Source: Allosphingosinicella deserti | Lineage (GTDB): Bacteria; Pseudomonadota; Alphaproteobacteria; Sphingomonadales; Sphingomonadaceae | Direction: 5' to 3' | Length of the DNA: 64,000 nt | NCBI RefSeq assembly: GCF_003012735.1 | Contig: NZ_PXYI01000001.1 | Location: 744,001-808,000, forward strand | Shown here: positions 8,846 to 18,140 of the stretch, piece by piece | Numbering within the stretch: position 1 is the first letter of the stretch | Layout: every line of letters begins with the position of its first letter | The notes under the pieces: generated by a model | Databases searched by the model: none | What the model was told of the DNA's origin: nothing | What the model saw: the letters and a program-made list of their open reading frames with translations, nothing else | Program-made: the position numbers and the translations under genes

Positions 8846-10290
8846 AGAAGCTGATCCTGATCTCCGCCATGAGCCTGTCCGCCTGTACGGTGGGACCCGA
8901 CTATCAAGTGCCCGAGGTGGCTCGCACCCGCCCGGGAAGCGTCCGCTTTATCGAAGAAGGTGCGCAACTCGACCCGCGACCGCTGCCGCCGCGCTGGTGG
9001 CAACTCTATGACGACCCGGTTCTCGACCGGCTGGTAGCGGAGGCGCTCGCGCACAATCCGGACGTGCGGACCGCGGCGGCAAGCCTCGCCCAGGCACGTG
9101 CCGTGCTGTCCGAACAGCGCGGTGCGCGCCTGCCGCAGACCGGTCTTCAGGGTTCCGCGACCTATGCTCGTGTCTCTCCCGCAGGAAACCCGGCGGGCTC
9201 CGCCAGTGGCAGCGCACGGTCGGTACAGACCGATTATTACTCGGCTGGTTTCGATGCGTCGTACGAGGTCGATCTCTTCGGAGGCGTGGCCCGCGCGATC
9301 GAGGCGGCGCGTGGGGATGTCGAGGCTGCGGCGGCGCAGCTGGATGCCGCGCGGGTGGCCATCGCCGCCGAGACTGCCAGAGCCTATGTGCAGACGTGCA
9401 GCAGCGCCGCGCAGCGCGATGTCGCAGCCGAGACGGCGGCGCTCCAGCGCCGGACCCTGGAACTCACGCAGTCCCTGGCCAGCGCCGGCAGGGGCACCGA
9501 GCGCGACGTGCGGCGCGCCGACGTCGTCCTAGCACAATCCGAGGCGACGGTGCCGTCGTTCGAGGCCGAACGCCGGGCCTCGCTTTATGCGCTGACGGCA
9601 CTCACCGGGCGTCCGCCCGAGGACCTGGACGCGGATGCTGCGGCCTGCGTCGCTCCACCCGGCCTCGATGCGCCGATCCCGATTGGTGACGGTGCGACCC
9701 TGCTGGCCCGGCGGCCGGACGTTCGGGCGGCCGAACGGGCGCTTGCGGCCGATACGGCGCGGGTCGGCGTGGCGGTCGCGGATCTCTACCCCTCGATCCG
9801 GCTGCTGGGCAATATCGGCTTTGGCGGCACGTCGCCCGGCAACGCGTTCAAGCCGTCGGGGTTCAGCTTCTCGGTCGGGCCGTTGATCTCGTGGAATTTC
9901 CCGAACCGGACTGTGGCACGGGCCCGCATCCGGCAGGCGCGGGCCGGCGCCGATGCGTCGCTGGCGAGGTTCGACGGCACAGTGCTGGCTGCGCTTCGCG
10001 ATGTCGAGCAGGCGCTGGCACGCTACAAAGGCGAACTCGAACGCAATGTCGTGCTCGAGCGGGCGGAGCGCTCCAGCGAGCGGGCCGCGGCGCTTTCGAA
10101 ACAGCGTTTCGACAATGGCGCCGACAGCTTCCTCCTGCTGATCGACTCTGAACGCGACCGTGCCACGGCGAGAGCCGAACTGGCCGAGTCCAGGCGCGCC
10201 GTTGCCGAGGCTCAGATCAGCTTGTTCAAGGCGCTCGGCGGCGGGTGGGAGCAGGCACCGGAACCAGACCGGCTGAAGAGCGGGAACTAA
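8842..10290 (+). CDS. RND outer-membrane factor lipoprotein (NodT/OprM family)
   Basis: A 482-residue outer-membrane channel subunit of the TolC fold. The first 16 residues are a short lipoprotein signal ending SLSAC, followed by TVGPDYQVPE, a very typical mature N-terminus of this family. Two repeats of long helices and beta-strands follow, with the strand-loop DLYPSIRLLGNIGFGG and the second-repeat helix RFDNGADSFLLLIDSERD. The start is a GTG overlapping the pump stop, showing translational coupling. It completes the tripartite pump with the two genes upstream. Confidence 0.95.
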   Translation: MKKLILISAMSLSACTVGPDYQVPEVARTRPGSVRFIEEGAQLDPRPLPPRWWQLYDDPVLDRLVAEALAHNPDVRTAAASLAQARAVLSEQRGARLPQTGLQGSATYARVSPAGNPAGSASGSARSVQTDYYSAGFDASYEVDLFGGVARAIEAARGDVEAAAAQLDAARVAIAAETARAYVQTCSSAAQRDVAAETAALQRRTLELTQSLASAGRGTERDVRRADVVLAQSEATVPSFEAERRASLYALTALTGRPPEDLDADAAACVAPPGLDAPIPIGDGATLLARRPDVRAAERALAADTARVGVAVADLYPSIRLLGNIGFGGTSPGNAFKPSGFSFSVGPLISWNFPNRTVARARIRQARAGADASLARFDGTVLAALRDVEQALARYKGELERNVVLERAERSSERAAALSKQRFDNGADSFLLLIDSERDRATARAELAESRRAVAEAQISLFKALGGGWEQAPEPDRLKSGN

Positions 10291-10516
10291 GGGCCTGGCA
10301 TTTTCCGGTAAGCGTCGTCGCTTGATCGGGCGGCAGGCGCCGGAGGGGGAAGGGGGTCTCGGAAGAAACGGGCGCGTCGACATTCTCGAACCGCGCGGCC
10401 TGCGGCTGGAGCGTCTCGCCGCTGCGGCGATGCGCGGATCGGCGCCCATCGGAGCGCCGCGGCACCAAGTCGGGGCAGCATGGCCCGCGCGCCGAAAGTC
10501 GATCGGCCGTGGTCGG

Positions 10517-12310
10517 TCAGGCCAATGCCGCCGCCATTGCCGGGCTTTCATCGCCCGCGAGGATTGCGCGGCGCCCCACCACCCAGGATGCAACTTCGTC
10601 GGCGCTCACCTCCAGCGCCTCGAGCACGCGCGCCGCGGTCTCAAGCCCGCCGGTGCCGGGCACTTCGATGACGGGCGTGAGACCGACATTGGCAAAGCCG
10701 ATCGCGGCCGCGGCATCGCCGACCACCGCGATCCGAAGCAGCCCGGGAAAATATTTGCGCGTGAGGGGCGTGAGCCGGCCGGATATCTCGAGCGAGGGCT
10801 CAGTAAGGACGCTGACGCGGCGGCCAGCAAGCGCAGCGGGTTCCCAGATCCGCGGGTCGCTGAGATCGCCGAACTCCACCCGGTACCCGTCGGCAAGCGC
10901 TTCGGCCAACCGGCGCTGGTCGGTATCCATCGCCACATAACCGAGGTCGAAATGGATCAAGGCGTCCGCGACGGCGCGTCCGACCTCGCCCATGCCGAGG
11001 ATCATGACCGGGCCGATCAGCGCCTTCGGCTGAAGCTCGGGATCGTGTGCGAGCCGGCGGCGCGCGCGCAGGCTTCCCGCGAGCCAGCGCCCGACCGATG
11101 CGAGCCCGGGGGTCATTGCAATGGTCGCGGCAACGGATGCGACGACGACGGATGACCATTGGGGGCCCACCGATGCGCGGACACCGGGCACGCTGAGGAT
11201 GACGAAGGCGAACTCGGATCCTTGCGCGAGCAGGAATCCGAGCTGCACCGATCCCGGCACCGACCATCGGAAGATCAGGCTGGCGAGCATATTGGCGATG
11301 ACCTTGATCGCCAGCAGCCCGCAGGCGACGAGCAGCACGAGGTGCCACGCGCCGAGGAGCGTGGGCATATCCAGAGACAGGCCGACCGAGACGAAGAAGA
11401 AGCCGAGCAACAGGCCCCGGAACGGCTTGATCTCCGACTGGACGATCGACCGGTAGGGCGTATCGGCAAGCATCGCTCCGCCCAGAAAGGCGCCGAGGGT
11501 GACGGACAGGCCGATGCTGCCCGTCGCCCATCCCGCCGCGAGCGCGACCAGCAGTGCCACGGCGGTGAAGACTTCCTCGTTTCGGCTTCGGGCGACAAAA
11601 TCGAAGACCGGGCGCACCACGAAGCGCGCCAGCAACAGCGACGCGCAGAAGCACAGCGCCGCGCGCGCCAATGCGCCAAGGCCTGCCTCGAGCGGGGCTC
11701 CGCCGTCCTGGAGCGACGTGGCGACGATCAGGATGAAGATCCCGGCAACGTCCTGGAAGACGAGGATTGCGGTCGCCGTTCGCCCGACAGGACAGTCCTG
11801 CTGGTGGCGCTCGGCGATCAACCCGACCACGACCGCGGTTGACGATAGCGCCAGCGCGGCGCCGAGCAGCAGCGCGCCGCCCCATGGCAATCCGCTTAGC
11901 CGGGCCGCTGCCGCCAGCATAAGGCCGGCCAGCAGCACCTGCGCCGGTCCGAAGCCGAATATATCACCGGCCTGGGTCCGCAGCCGCGCGAAGGAGAAAT
12001 GAAGTCCGATGTCGAACAGGAGGAACAGCACTCCGAGCTCCGCGAGCACGGCGATCGTCTGTCCGGAGGGCCCGGGGTTGAAGCCGGAGAGACGGAGCAC
12101 CAGCCCAAGGGCGATATAGCCGACGATCGGGCTGAGGTGCAGCGATCGCGAGCCGATCGCTGCGACGATCCCGAACGAGAGAAGCAGGATGACGGGCAGG
12201 AGTGCCGAGAGGAGATGATCGGATCCGTTCACGGCGTTGGGGCCGCGGGCCGCGCGCCCCGATCGACGTTCAAATGCCCCTGCTGCACGAACGCCGGGCC
12301 GCGGAAGCAT
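10517..12310 (-). CDS. CPA2-family cation:proton antiporter with TrkA-N domain (Kef-type)
   Basis: A membrane antiporter of up to 597 residues. The N-terminal about 400 residues contain some 12 hydrophobic segments of the Na_H_Exchanger fold (ILLLSFGIVAAIGSRSL, LAELGVLFLLFDIGLHFSF, GGALLLGAALALSSTAVV). From about residue 440 there is a Rossmann TrkA-N/RCK domain with VMILGMGEVGRAVADALIH, followed by an acidic nucleotide-binding strand (YVAMDTDQRRL). This layout matches KefB/KefC and related K+/H+ antiporters gated by NAD(H) or glutathione adducts. The start is uncertain: ATG at 12310 or GTG at 12232, the latter giving NGSDHLL right before the first helix. It lies downstream of an SDR on the same strand. 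Confidence 0.9.
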   Translation of the reverse strand: MLPRPGVRAAGAFERRSGRAARGPNAVNGSDHLLSALLPVILLLSFGIVAAIGSRSLHLSPIVGYIALGLVLRLSGFNPGPSGQTIAVLAELGVLFLLFDIGLHFSFARLRTQAGDIFGFGPAQVLLAGLMLAAAARLSGLPWGGALLLGAALALSSTAVVVGLIAERHQQDCPVGRTATAILVFQDVAGIFILIVATSLQDGGAPLEAGLGALARAALCFCASLLLARFVVRPVFDFVARSRNEEVFTAVALLVALAAGWATGSIGLSVTLGAFLGGAMLADTPYRSIVQSEIKPFRGLLLGFFFVSVGLSLDMPTLLGAWHLVLLVACGLLAIKVIANMLASLIFRWSVPGSVQLGFLLAQGSEFAFVILSVPGVRASVGPQWSSVVVASVAATIAMTPGLASVGRWLAGSLRARRRLAHDPELQPKALIGPVMILGMGEVGRAVADALIHFDLGYVAMDTDQRRLAEALADGYRVEFGDLSDPRIWEPAALAGRRVSVLTEPSLEISGRLTPLTRKYFPGLLRIAVVGDAAAAIGFANVGLTPVIEVPGTGGLETAARVLEALEVSADEVASWVVGRRAILAGDESPAMAAALA

Positions 12311-12364
12311 GTCGCAGACCGAAAGGACTCCGCTCCCGGGTGTACCGTGTCGCGTGTTTCCGGG

Positions 12365-13339
12365 TCACGCATCCAGCCGGGTTCCGGTCATATTCTCGCT
12401 GAGCGCCCACAGCTTCTCCGACAGATCCGGATCCGACGCCCATGGCCTCACTCCGTCCTTCCTGCTGTCCGCCGCGTCGCGGACCGGCGCTATGTCGCAA
12501 TCCTCGCAATAGACTCCGCCGAGGCCGTCGAGTGCCCGGCTGGTCGCGCACCAGATCGCGGTTGCGGCACCCTGCTGCACGGTCTTCAAGTCGTTAGCGG
12601 GATCGATGCGCGGTTCCCCGCCATCGTCCAGCGCTCCGAACGCGGCGACCTGATCGCGGCTGAGATGGCGCGCGAGATCGGTCAGGATCGAGCCAGGATG
12701 GACGGAGAAAGCGCGCACGCCGTGCACTTCGCCGCGGCGATCGAGGCCCAGGGCGAACAGGGCGTTGGCGGTCTTGGACTGTCCGTAAGCGGTCCAGGGC
12801 TCGTAGGGGCGCATGGCGAAATCCGGATCCTCGAAATCGAACGGCGAGATGCGGTGGGCGCGCGACGAAAGCGACACGACTCGCGCGCGCTTCGCCGCCC
12901 GCAGCGCAGGGAACAGGCGGCACGTCAGGCGGAACGGCGCGAGATGGTTGACCGCCAGCTGCATTTCATGGCCTTCTCGGGTGTGTTCCAGCGGCGAGGC
13001 CATGATCCCGGCGCTGTGGATCAGAATATTGAGGCTATGGCCGCTCGACAGGAAGCGGGCTGCGAAGGCATCGATCGATGCCGGGTCGGCGAGCTCGATC
13101 GTGTCCACGTCCACATTCGGCATGCCGCCAAGGGTACGCCTGGCCTTCTCCGCGTCGCGAACCGGGATGACGGCTCGCGCGCCGGCCCCGGTGAGCACGC
13201 GCACCATCTCCAGGCCCAGCCCCGAAGAGCCGCCTGTCACGATCGCGGTCCTGCCGGTCAGGTCTATGCCGGCGATCACCTGTTCGGCAGTTGTGAAGGG
13301 GCCGTAGCCCGACCCGAGAGGGACCTGTCTGCTGGTCAT
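12365..13339 (-). CDS. SDR family oxidoreductase
   Basis: A 324-residue NAD(P)-dependent short-chain dehydrogenase of the longer retinol-dehydrogenase/WWOX-like group. Visible are the nucleotide-binding TGGSSGLGLEM near residue 37, an HSAGIM variant of the NNAG motif, the active-site Ser in VVSLSSRAHRI and the YGQSKTAN catalytic Tyr/Lys motif. All catalytic residues are present. The start at 13339 has GGAG six bases upstream; the longer reading from 13408 has an implausible Arg/Pro leader. It lies between a response regulator and the antiporter on the same strand, possibly one operon. The substrate is unknown. Confidence 0.88.
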   Translation of the reverse strand: MTSRQVPLGSGYGPFTTAEQVIAGIDLTGRTAIVTGGSSGLGLEMVRVLTGAGARAVIPVRDAEKARRTLGGMPNVDVDTIELADPASIDAFAARFLSSGHSLNILIHSAGIMASPLEHTREGHEMQLAVNHLAPFRLTCRLFPALRAAKRARVVSLSSRAHRISPFDFEDPDFAMRPYEPWTAYGQSKTANALFALGLDRRGEVHGVRAFSVHPGSILTDLARHLSRDQVAAFGALDDGGEPRIDPANDLKTVQQGAATAIWCATSRALDGLGGVYCEDCDIAPVRDAADSRKDGVRPWASDPDLSEKLWALSENMTGTRLDA

Positions 13340-13444
13340 GGTTGCTCCGATTCGTCGATGGTTGGCATTGCGCGGCACTGCCGCGCCTGAAAGCCGGGGT
13401 GGCGGCATTGGCGCACCTGAGGCGGGGGCGAAGGCAGAGCCGGC

Positions 13445-14101
13445 TCAGAGCGGGCCGCTGCCTGGAGAAAGATCGATGATGCCGCGGCGCGCGGCGATCG
13501 TCACCGCCTCGGTCCGGTCGGCAACCCCGAGCTTCGCGAAGATGCTCTTCACGTGCGCCTTCACCGTCTCTTCGGTGATGCCGAGGTCGCGCGCGACGCC
13601 CTTGTTCGCAAGCCCGCGGGCAACGCAACGCAGCACCTCCAGCTCACGGTCGGACAAAGTGTCGCGCATCGCGTTCATGCCGATGTCGTTCGCGATCTCC
13701 GGAGGGATATGAATGCCGCCGGCGTGGACACCGCGGATCACGTCGAGCAATTCTCGCCGTAGCGTGCTCTTGAGCAGATATCCGGTTGCGCCGGCCTTCA
13801 TTGCCCGAAGCGCCTGCGCATCTCCGGCATAGGTCGTCAGCACCACCAGGCGCGCCGACGGGAATTCCGCCCGGATCGCAACGATCGCGTCCAGTCCGCC
13901 CATTCTAGGCATCTGCAGATCGATCAGCGCGACGTCCGGCCGAAGCCGGCGGAAGCCCTCGACGGCTTCGAGTCCGTCTTCCGCTTCGCCGATCAGCTCC
14001 ATGTCGGGCTGGTGTTCGAGCACGGACGCGACCCCGAGCCGGATGAGCGGGTGATCGTCGGCGACGAGCACGCGTATCGGCCTCCTGGCTATCATATTCA
14101 T
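13445..14101 (-). CDS. NarL/FixJ-type response regulator
   Basis: A 218-residue two-component response regulator. The receiver domain (residues 9-125) shows the acidic pair D15/D16, phospho-acceptor D61 in VALIDLQMPRMGG, switch Thr in VVLTTYAGD and Lys in GYLLKS. A LuxR-type helix-turn-helix follows (about 150-212; LSDRELEVLRCVARGLANK and EETVKAHVKSIFAKL). No sensor kinase gene is adjacent, so its partner is elsewhere or is the kinase at 16063-17628. It is transcribed toward the SDR gene and may head that operon. Confidence 0.93.
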   Translation of the reverse strand: MNMIARRPIRVLVADDHPLIRLGVASVLEHQPDMELIGEAEDGLEAVEGFRRLRPDVALIDLQMPRMGGLDAIVAIRAEFPSARLVVLTTYAGDAQALRAMKAGATGYLLKSTLRRELLDVIRGVHAGGIHIPPEIANDIGMNAMRDTLSDRELEVLRCVARGLANKGVARDLGITEETVKAHVKSIFAKLGVADRTEAVTIAARRGIIDLSPGSGPL

Positions 14102-14358
14102 TTCGAACGCATCTCTCCATCGGGACCGGTGCGCCGTCTTGCATGCGCATGCGGAGCGGCCAGCCGGATTGGCCTGTCAGCCGGTTGCCGGTTCGCGTTC
14201 GATTGTCGATCCCTCTGTCGAGGGACTTCGAGGCCCCCTCCATTCGGGAATTGAGGGTGCGAAGCGCCCGCCGCTACTCTGCCCAGTGTCGGAAGAGGTG
14301 GGGGCGAACAGGCTGACTCCGGCACGTTCCATGATTTGCAGGATCCGGGGTTCCGCCA

Positions 14359-15336
14359 ATGCGCCAGTCGACGGCAAGCGATGAACGAGAGCACGCCGCT
14401 GCCGCGCCTGCCGCTGGGGATGCGCGCGGACGCCTTCCAGGAATGTCTCGGCGTGAGGGGCCCAACACGATCCTCTGCGCGGGCCTGTGCGAGCCCGAAG
14501 GCCCCGTGGCGCTGGCCGACGGATCGGTCGCGCTGGTCGAGATGGGCGCGGAGCGCGCCAGCGTGACGCTGGTTGCCGCGGACGGCCGCCGCCGCGCTCT
14601 GGCAAGCCCGGGCGGCAGGCCGACGGGCCTTGCGATAGACGGAGACGATCATTTCTGGGTGGCGGGCGGCGGCGACTGCCTGCTTCGGATCGCCCCTGAC
14701 GGGCGCGTCGTCATGCGCCTCGACGGAGACGGGCAGGGACCGTTCCTCTATCCGAACGATCTCGCCTTCGGACCCGACGGACTTCTCTACATGTCGGATT
14801 CCGGAATGCGGCGCGGCGACCTCCTCGTCGGTCCCGACCTTCGGCAGGATTTCGCCCGCGCCGACTATGACGGTCGCCTGTTCGCGATCGATCCGGTTCG
14901 CGGAACGGTCGTCCGGCGACTGCAGACCGGATTGCGCTTTGCGAATGGGGTGGCGTTCGGCCCCGACGACGCCCTCTATTATACCGAGACTCTCACCGGC
15001 CGGATCTACCGCCAGGAGATCGGTCTCGCCCCCGAGGTCTTCGCGCAGGTGTCGGAAGAAGATCCGGCCGATCGCTTCCGCGGCCCTGACGGCATGGCGT
15101 TCGACGCCGATGGCCGATTGTTCTGCGCAATTTACGGCGAGGGGAGAGTGGCGGTCGTCGACGGAAGCGGCGCGGTGCTGCCCGCCATCGCCACTAACGG
15201 CGATCGCCCGACCAACGTCGCTTTCCGCGTCCGGGACGCCGAATTGCTGATCACCGAGGTGCAGTTCGGCACCATCGAACGGGTCGCGGCCGCCGCTCCG
15301 GGCCTGCCGTTGCACCTGCCGAGCTCCGGACGATGA
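14359..15336 (+). CDS. SMP-30/gluconolactonase family protein
   Basis: A six-bladed beta-propeller hydrolase of the SMP-30/gluconolactonase/LRE family, which hydrolyses lactones with a divalent metal. The family blocks are EPEGPVALADGS (metal-binding Glu), LYPNDLAFGPDGLLYMSDSG (Asn/Asp ligands), LRFANGVAFGPDDALYYTET (metal Asn) and RGPDGMAFDADGRLFCA (metal Asp). The start could be ATG 14359 (325 residues) or ATG 14443 (297 residues, beginning MSRREGPNT); the longer leader is Ala/Arg-rich and not conserved-looking. It is convergent with the FixJ-like gene that ends at 15372. The substrate is unknown. Confidence 0.85.
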   Translation: MRQSTASDEREHAAAAPAAGDARGRLPGMSRREGPNTILCAGLCEPEGPVALADGSVALVEMGAERASVTLVAADGRRRALASPGGRPTGLAIDGDDHFWVAGGGDCLLRIAPDGRVVMRLDGDGQGPFLYPNDLAFGPDGLLYMSDSGMRRGDLLVGPDLRQDFARADYDGRLFAIDPVRGTVVRRLQTGLRFANGVAFGPDDALYYTETLTGRIYRQEIGLAPEVFAQVSEEDPADRFRGPDGMAFDADGRLFCAIYGEGRVAVVDGSGAVLPAIATNGDRPTNVAFRVRDAELLITEVQFGTIERVAAAAPGLPLHLPSSGR

Positions 15337-15371
15337 GTGAGGCGCGAGCAAGCGCGTGCCCGCGGCGGCGG

Positions 15372-16010
15372 TCAGGCGCCGAGATTGAGCGCGTTCACCA
15401 TGCCGATGAAGTCGGCAAGCGTTCGCGCGCCCAGCTTGCGCATCGCGTTGCCGCGGTGGATCTTCACAGTGATCTCGCTGACGCCGAGGTCGAACGCGAT
15501 CTGCTTGTTCATCTTGCCCTTGGCGACTCGGATCATGACCGCGCGTTCGCGGGCGCTGAGCGACTCCGCTTTCTCGCGCAATGCGTCGGTCTCGCGCCTC
15601 TTCTCGCGGTCGGCGGCGTCCTTCGCGAGCGCCGTCGCCACCGCCTCGAGCATGTCCTGCTCGCGGAACGGCTTGGGCAGGAAGTCGACTGCGCCCGCCT
15701 TCATGCCGCGTACCGTCATCGGGATATCGCCATGCCCGGTCATCAGGATCACCGGCATCGTGATACCGGCGGCGGTGAGCTTCTCCTGGAATTCGAGACC
15801 GCTCATCCCGGGAAGCCGGACGTCGACCACCAGGCAGCCGGGGCTCCGCGTGCTGCCGGACTGAAGAAACTCGCTCGCCGACCCGAATTGCCGCGTCTCA
15901 TAGCCTACCGAGCGGAACAGGGCGTCGAGCCCCACGCGAAGGCCCGCATCGTCCTCGACGATGAAGACCACAGGGCCGCTGCCTTCCGACTTTTTCTCAA
16001 CTGCCTGCAT
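15372..16010 (-). CDS. FixJ-family response regulator
   Basis: A 212-residue regulator. Its receiver (residues 12-130) has E19/D20/D21, phospho-acceptor D63 in CLVVDVRLPGMSG, MTGHGD with the switch Thr, and Lys in FLPKPF. A LuxR/FixJ helix-turn-helix follows (SLSARERAVMIRVAKGKMNK, SEITVKIHRGNAMRKLG). The PKPF and GHGDIPMTVRGMKAGAVDFL blocks are typical of FixJ rather than NarL. It is divergent from the PAS histidine kinase at 16063; only 52 bases separate the two starts, so they very likely form a pair and share a control region. Confidence 0.95.
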   Translation of the reverse strand: MQAVEKKSEGSGPVVFIVEDDAGLRVGLDALFRSVGYETRQFGSASEFLQSGSTRSPGCLVVDVRLPGMSGLEFQEKLTAAGITMPVILMTGHGDIPMTVRGMKAGAVDFLPKPFREQDMLEAVATALAKDAADREKRRETDALREKAESLSARERAVMIRVAKGKMNKQIAFDLGVSEITVKIHRGNAMRKLGARTLADFIGMVNALNLGA

Positions 16011-16062
16011 CACCAGCCGAAATTGGCCGTCGCAGGCCAAGCCGTCAACGGGACCTATACGC

Positions 16063-17628
16063 ATGGATGATGTGGCAGCGACGACACCGGGACCGGACTA
16101 CGGCCAGTCGACCACCGACGCGGTGCCGGCCCTGATCTCGTTCTTCGACGCGGATCACATCTGCCGTTATGCGAACGATCATCATCTGCGCTGGTATGGT
16201 CGATCCCCAGAGGGCCTCGTCGGCATGCACATGCGCGACTTCCTCGGCGAAGACGCATATCTCGAGCGTTTGCCGCACCTCGAACGGGTCGCTGCCGGCG
16301 AGCAGGTGTCCTTCGAAGCGTCCGTGCCATATCGCGACGGGGGATGGCGGGACGGCGCGATACGCTATGTGCCGAGGTTCGGGCCGGCCGGCTTCGAGGG
16401 CTTCCACACCCTGGTCTTCGACCGCAGCCGCGACCAGCACCGCTTCCGCAGCGTCTTCGACGGCACCGCCGTCGGTTTCTGGGAAATCGATCTCTCCAAC
16501 ATGCGCGCGATGCTCGCACAGATGACGGAAGAGGGGCGGGACGTGCTTGCACATGTCGAAGCCGACCTTTCGTTCGTCCGTCAGGCACTCGCGGTCACGC
16601 CCGTGCTCGATCTGAACGAGAAAGCGTGCCGAATGCTGGCGGTCGAGCGCGGGTCTTCGATCGGGCGCCCACTCGGAGACTGGTGTCCCGACGAACATCT
16701 CGATGCCTGGAACCGCAACCTGCTCGCCTATCTTCGCGGCGAGGAGAGCTACGAGACCGAAACCGTCGTGCGCCGGCAGGACGGTTCCACTTTGGACGTG
16801 CTGCTGAGTTGCGCTTTCCCGAACACACCGAGCCAGCAGGTCATCGTCGTCGTCGGCATGGTCGATATTTCGGAACGCGTCGCTCGCGAACGCGAGCTTG
16901 CAAAAGCGCAGGCGGATCTCGCGCATGCGGCGAGGGTGGCGACCTTGGGCGAGTTGATGGCCTCCATCGCACATGAGGTGAACCAGCCTTTGTCCGCGGT
17001 GGTCGCCAACGGGAATGCCGCGCTGCGCTGGCTCAATCGCCCGGAGCACGAGATCGAGGAGGCGCGTTCCGCCATCAACCGCATCATGAGCGAGGCGACC
17101 CGTGCTTCCGAGATCATCGCACGAACCCGGCAGATGGCGGTCAAGGGCACGTCCAGCCGCACCGACTTCTGCGTAAACCAGATGATAGAGGAAGCCGTGG
17201 AGATCACCCGGCGCCAGACGGCGGCGCTCGGGGCGACGATTTCCCTGTCGCCAGCGCCCGGCATGCCGCTCCTCCACGCCGATCGCATTCAGCTCCAGCA
17301 GATCATGATCAATTTAATCGTCAACGCGGCGCAAGCCATGCACGAGCAGCCGGAGGGCGCGCGCCGAATCGCCATCGCGTCCTATGCGTGCGAGGCCGGC
17401 CTGATGATCGAGGTCGCCGACACAGGGCCTGGCATCGGCGACAAGGCGCACCGGATCTTCGACGCCTTCTTCACCACCAAGCCCGATGGGATGGGGATGG
17501 GCCTGTCCGTGGTCAAGGGCATCGTCGAGGCCCATGGCGGGTCGATCCGGGCTGCGCCGCGGATCGGCGGCGGTACGCTGTTTCAGGTGAAGCTTCCTTA
17601 CGCCGCCACCCGGATCACACGCCGGTGA
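16063..17628 (+). CDS. PAS-domain sensor histidine kinase (FixL-like)
   Basis: A 521-residue soluble kinase with no membrane segment. An N-terminal PAS domain (about 18-125) is followed by a second PAS/PAC region (about 130-290, ending VVVGMVDISERVARE). Next come a HisKA domain with the phospho-His near residue 303 (ASIAHEVNQPLSAVVANG) and a HATPase_c domain with N-box INLIVNAAQAMHE, G1 ADTGPGIGDK and G2 GMGMGLSVVKGIVEAHGG. The start at 16063 is preferred over 15961 because the extra 34 residues lie over the 5' end of the divergent regulator. Homologues pair with FixJ-type regulators. No haem-binding His is evident in the first PAS domain, so the signal is unknown. Confidence 0.94.
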   Translation: MDDVAATTPGPDYGQSTTDAVPALISFFDADHICRYANDHHLRWYGRSPEGLVGMHMRDFLGEDAYLERLPHLERVAAGEQVSFEASVPYRDGGWRDGAIRYVPRFGPAGFEGFHTLVFDRSRDQHRFRSVFDGTAVGFWEIDLSNMRAMLAQMTEEGRDVLAHVEADLSFVRQALAVTPVLDLNEKACRMLAVERGSSIGRPLGDWCPDEHLDAWNRNLLAYLRGEESYETETVVRRQDGSTLDVLLSCAFPNTPSQQVIVVVGMVDISERVARERELAKAQADLAHAARVATLGELMASIAHEVNQPLSAVVANGNAALRWLNRPEHEIEEARSAINRIMSEATRASEIIARTRQMAVKGTSSRTDFCVNQMIEEAVEITRRQTAALGATISLSPAPGMPLLHADRIQLQQIMINLIVNAAQAMHEQPEGARRIAIASYACEAGLMIEVADTGPGIGDKAHRIFDAFFTTKPDGMGMGLSVVKGIVEAHGGSIRAAPRIGGGTLFQVKLPYAATRITRR

Positions 17629-17977
17629 CGACGCGCCGCCGGACGCGATCTACGCCGGATCGGCGCGGCGGTGCGCACCATACACCGGTATGGCCGCGAT
17701 GGCCCCGGGTGTGATTCCGCGGGGCATGCGCTTCCGCCACATTCCCACCGTCTCGAATGGTGGAGGTGCTGATGATATGTCGACAAACCCGATGGCGGCC
17801 GCAAGCCGCACTGTGGCTTTCAGACGCCCTCACGGTCGTGATGTGCATTTCGCCGCTCGTCGGCCGCGCGATCGCCAATCCCGTGGGACTCCTCATCGCG
17901 AGCGGGGTCGGCCGCAGCCAGCGCCTTCCCACCTCGCGGCGCGCCGGGAGCGTGCCGTACCTTGGGAGCCCGCTGCG
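17629..17977. other. No convincing gene
   Basis: About 350 bases between the kinase and the small ORF at 17978. Several overlapping Arg-rich ORFs are present in all frames and none is recognisable. A promoter for the downstream protease could lie here, but I see no clear box. Confidence 0.4.
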
Positions 17978-18139
17978 ATGAGCACGCGGCTCGCAGCGCT
18001 GGAGCGCGCCGCCAGGAGCGTCCTGCCCATCGCGCTCGGTCTTGGCCCGGCCGAAGCGGATTTCATCATGGCGGGCTGCCGGCACCTGTTGTTCCAGATC
18101 GGAAACATCGGTCGCCGCTCCGCCTCTGGAGAAAATTAG
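17978..18139 (+). CDS. Possible small protein, unknown function
   Basis: A 53-residue ORF that starts at an ATG preceded by TTGGGAG and ends two bases before the M48 protease start. It reads as two short amphipathic helices (STRLAALERAARSVLPIA, AEADFIMAGCRHLLFQIG), which look more protein-like than the Arg-rich sequence upstream. The same frame is open back to 17690. It may be a real leader gene of the protease transcript or a chance ORF. Confidence 0.3.
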   Translation: MSTRLAALERAARSVLPIALGLGPAEADFIMAGCRHLLFQIGNIGRRSASGEN

Positions 18140-18140
18140 A

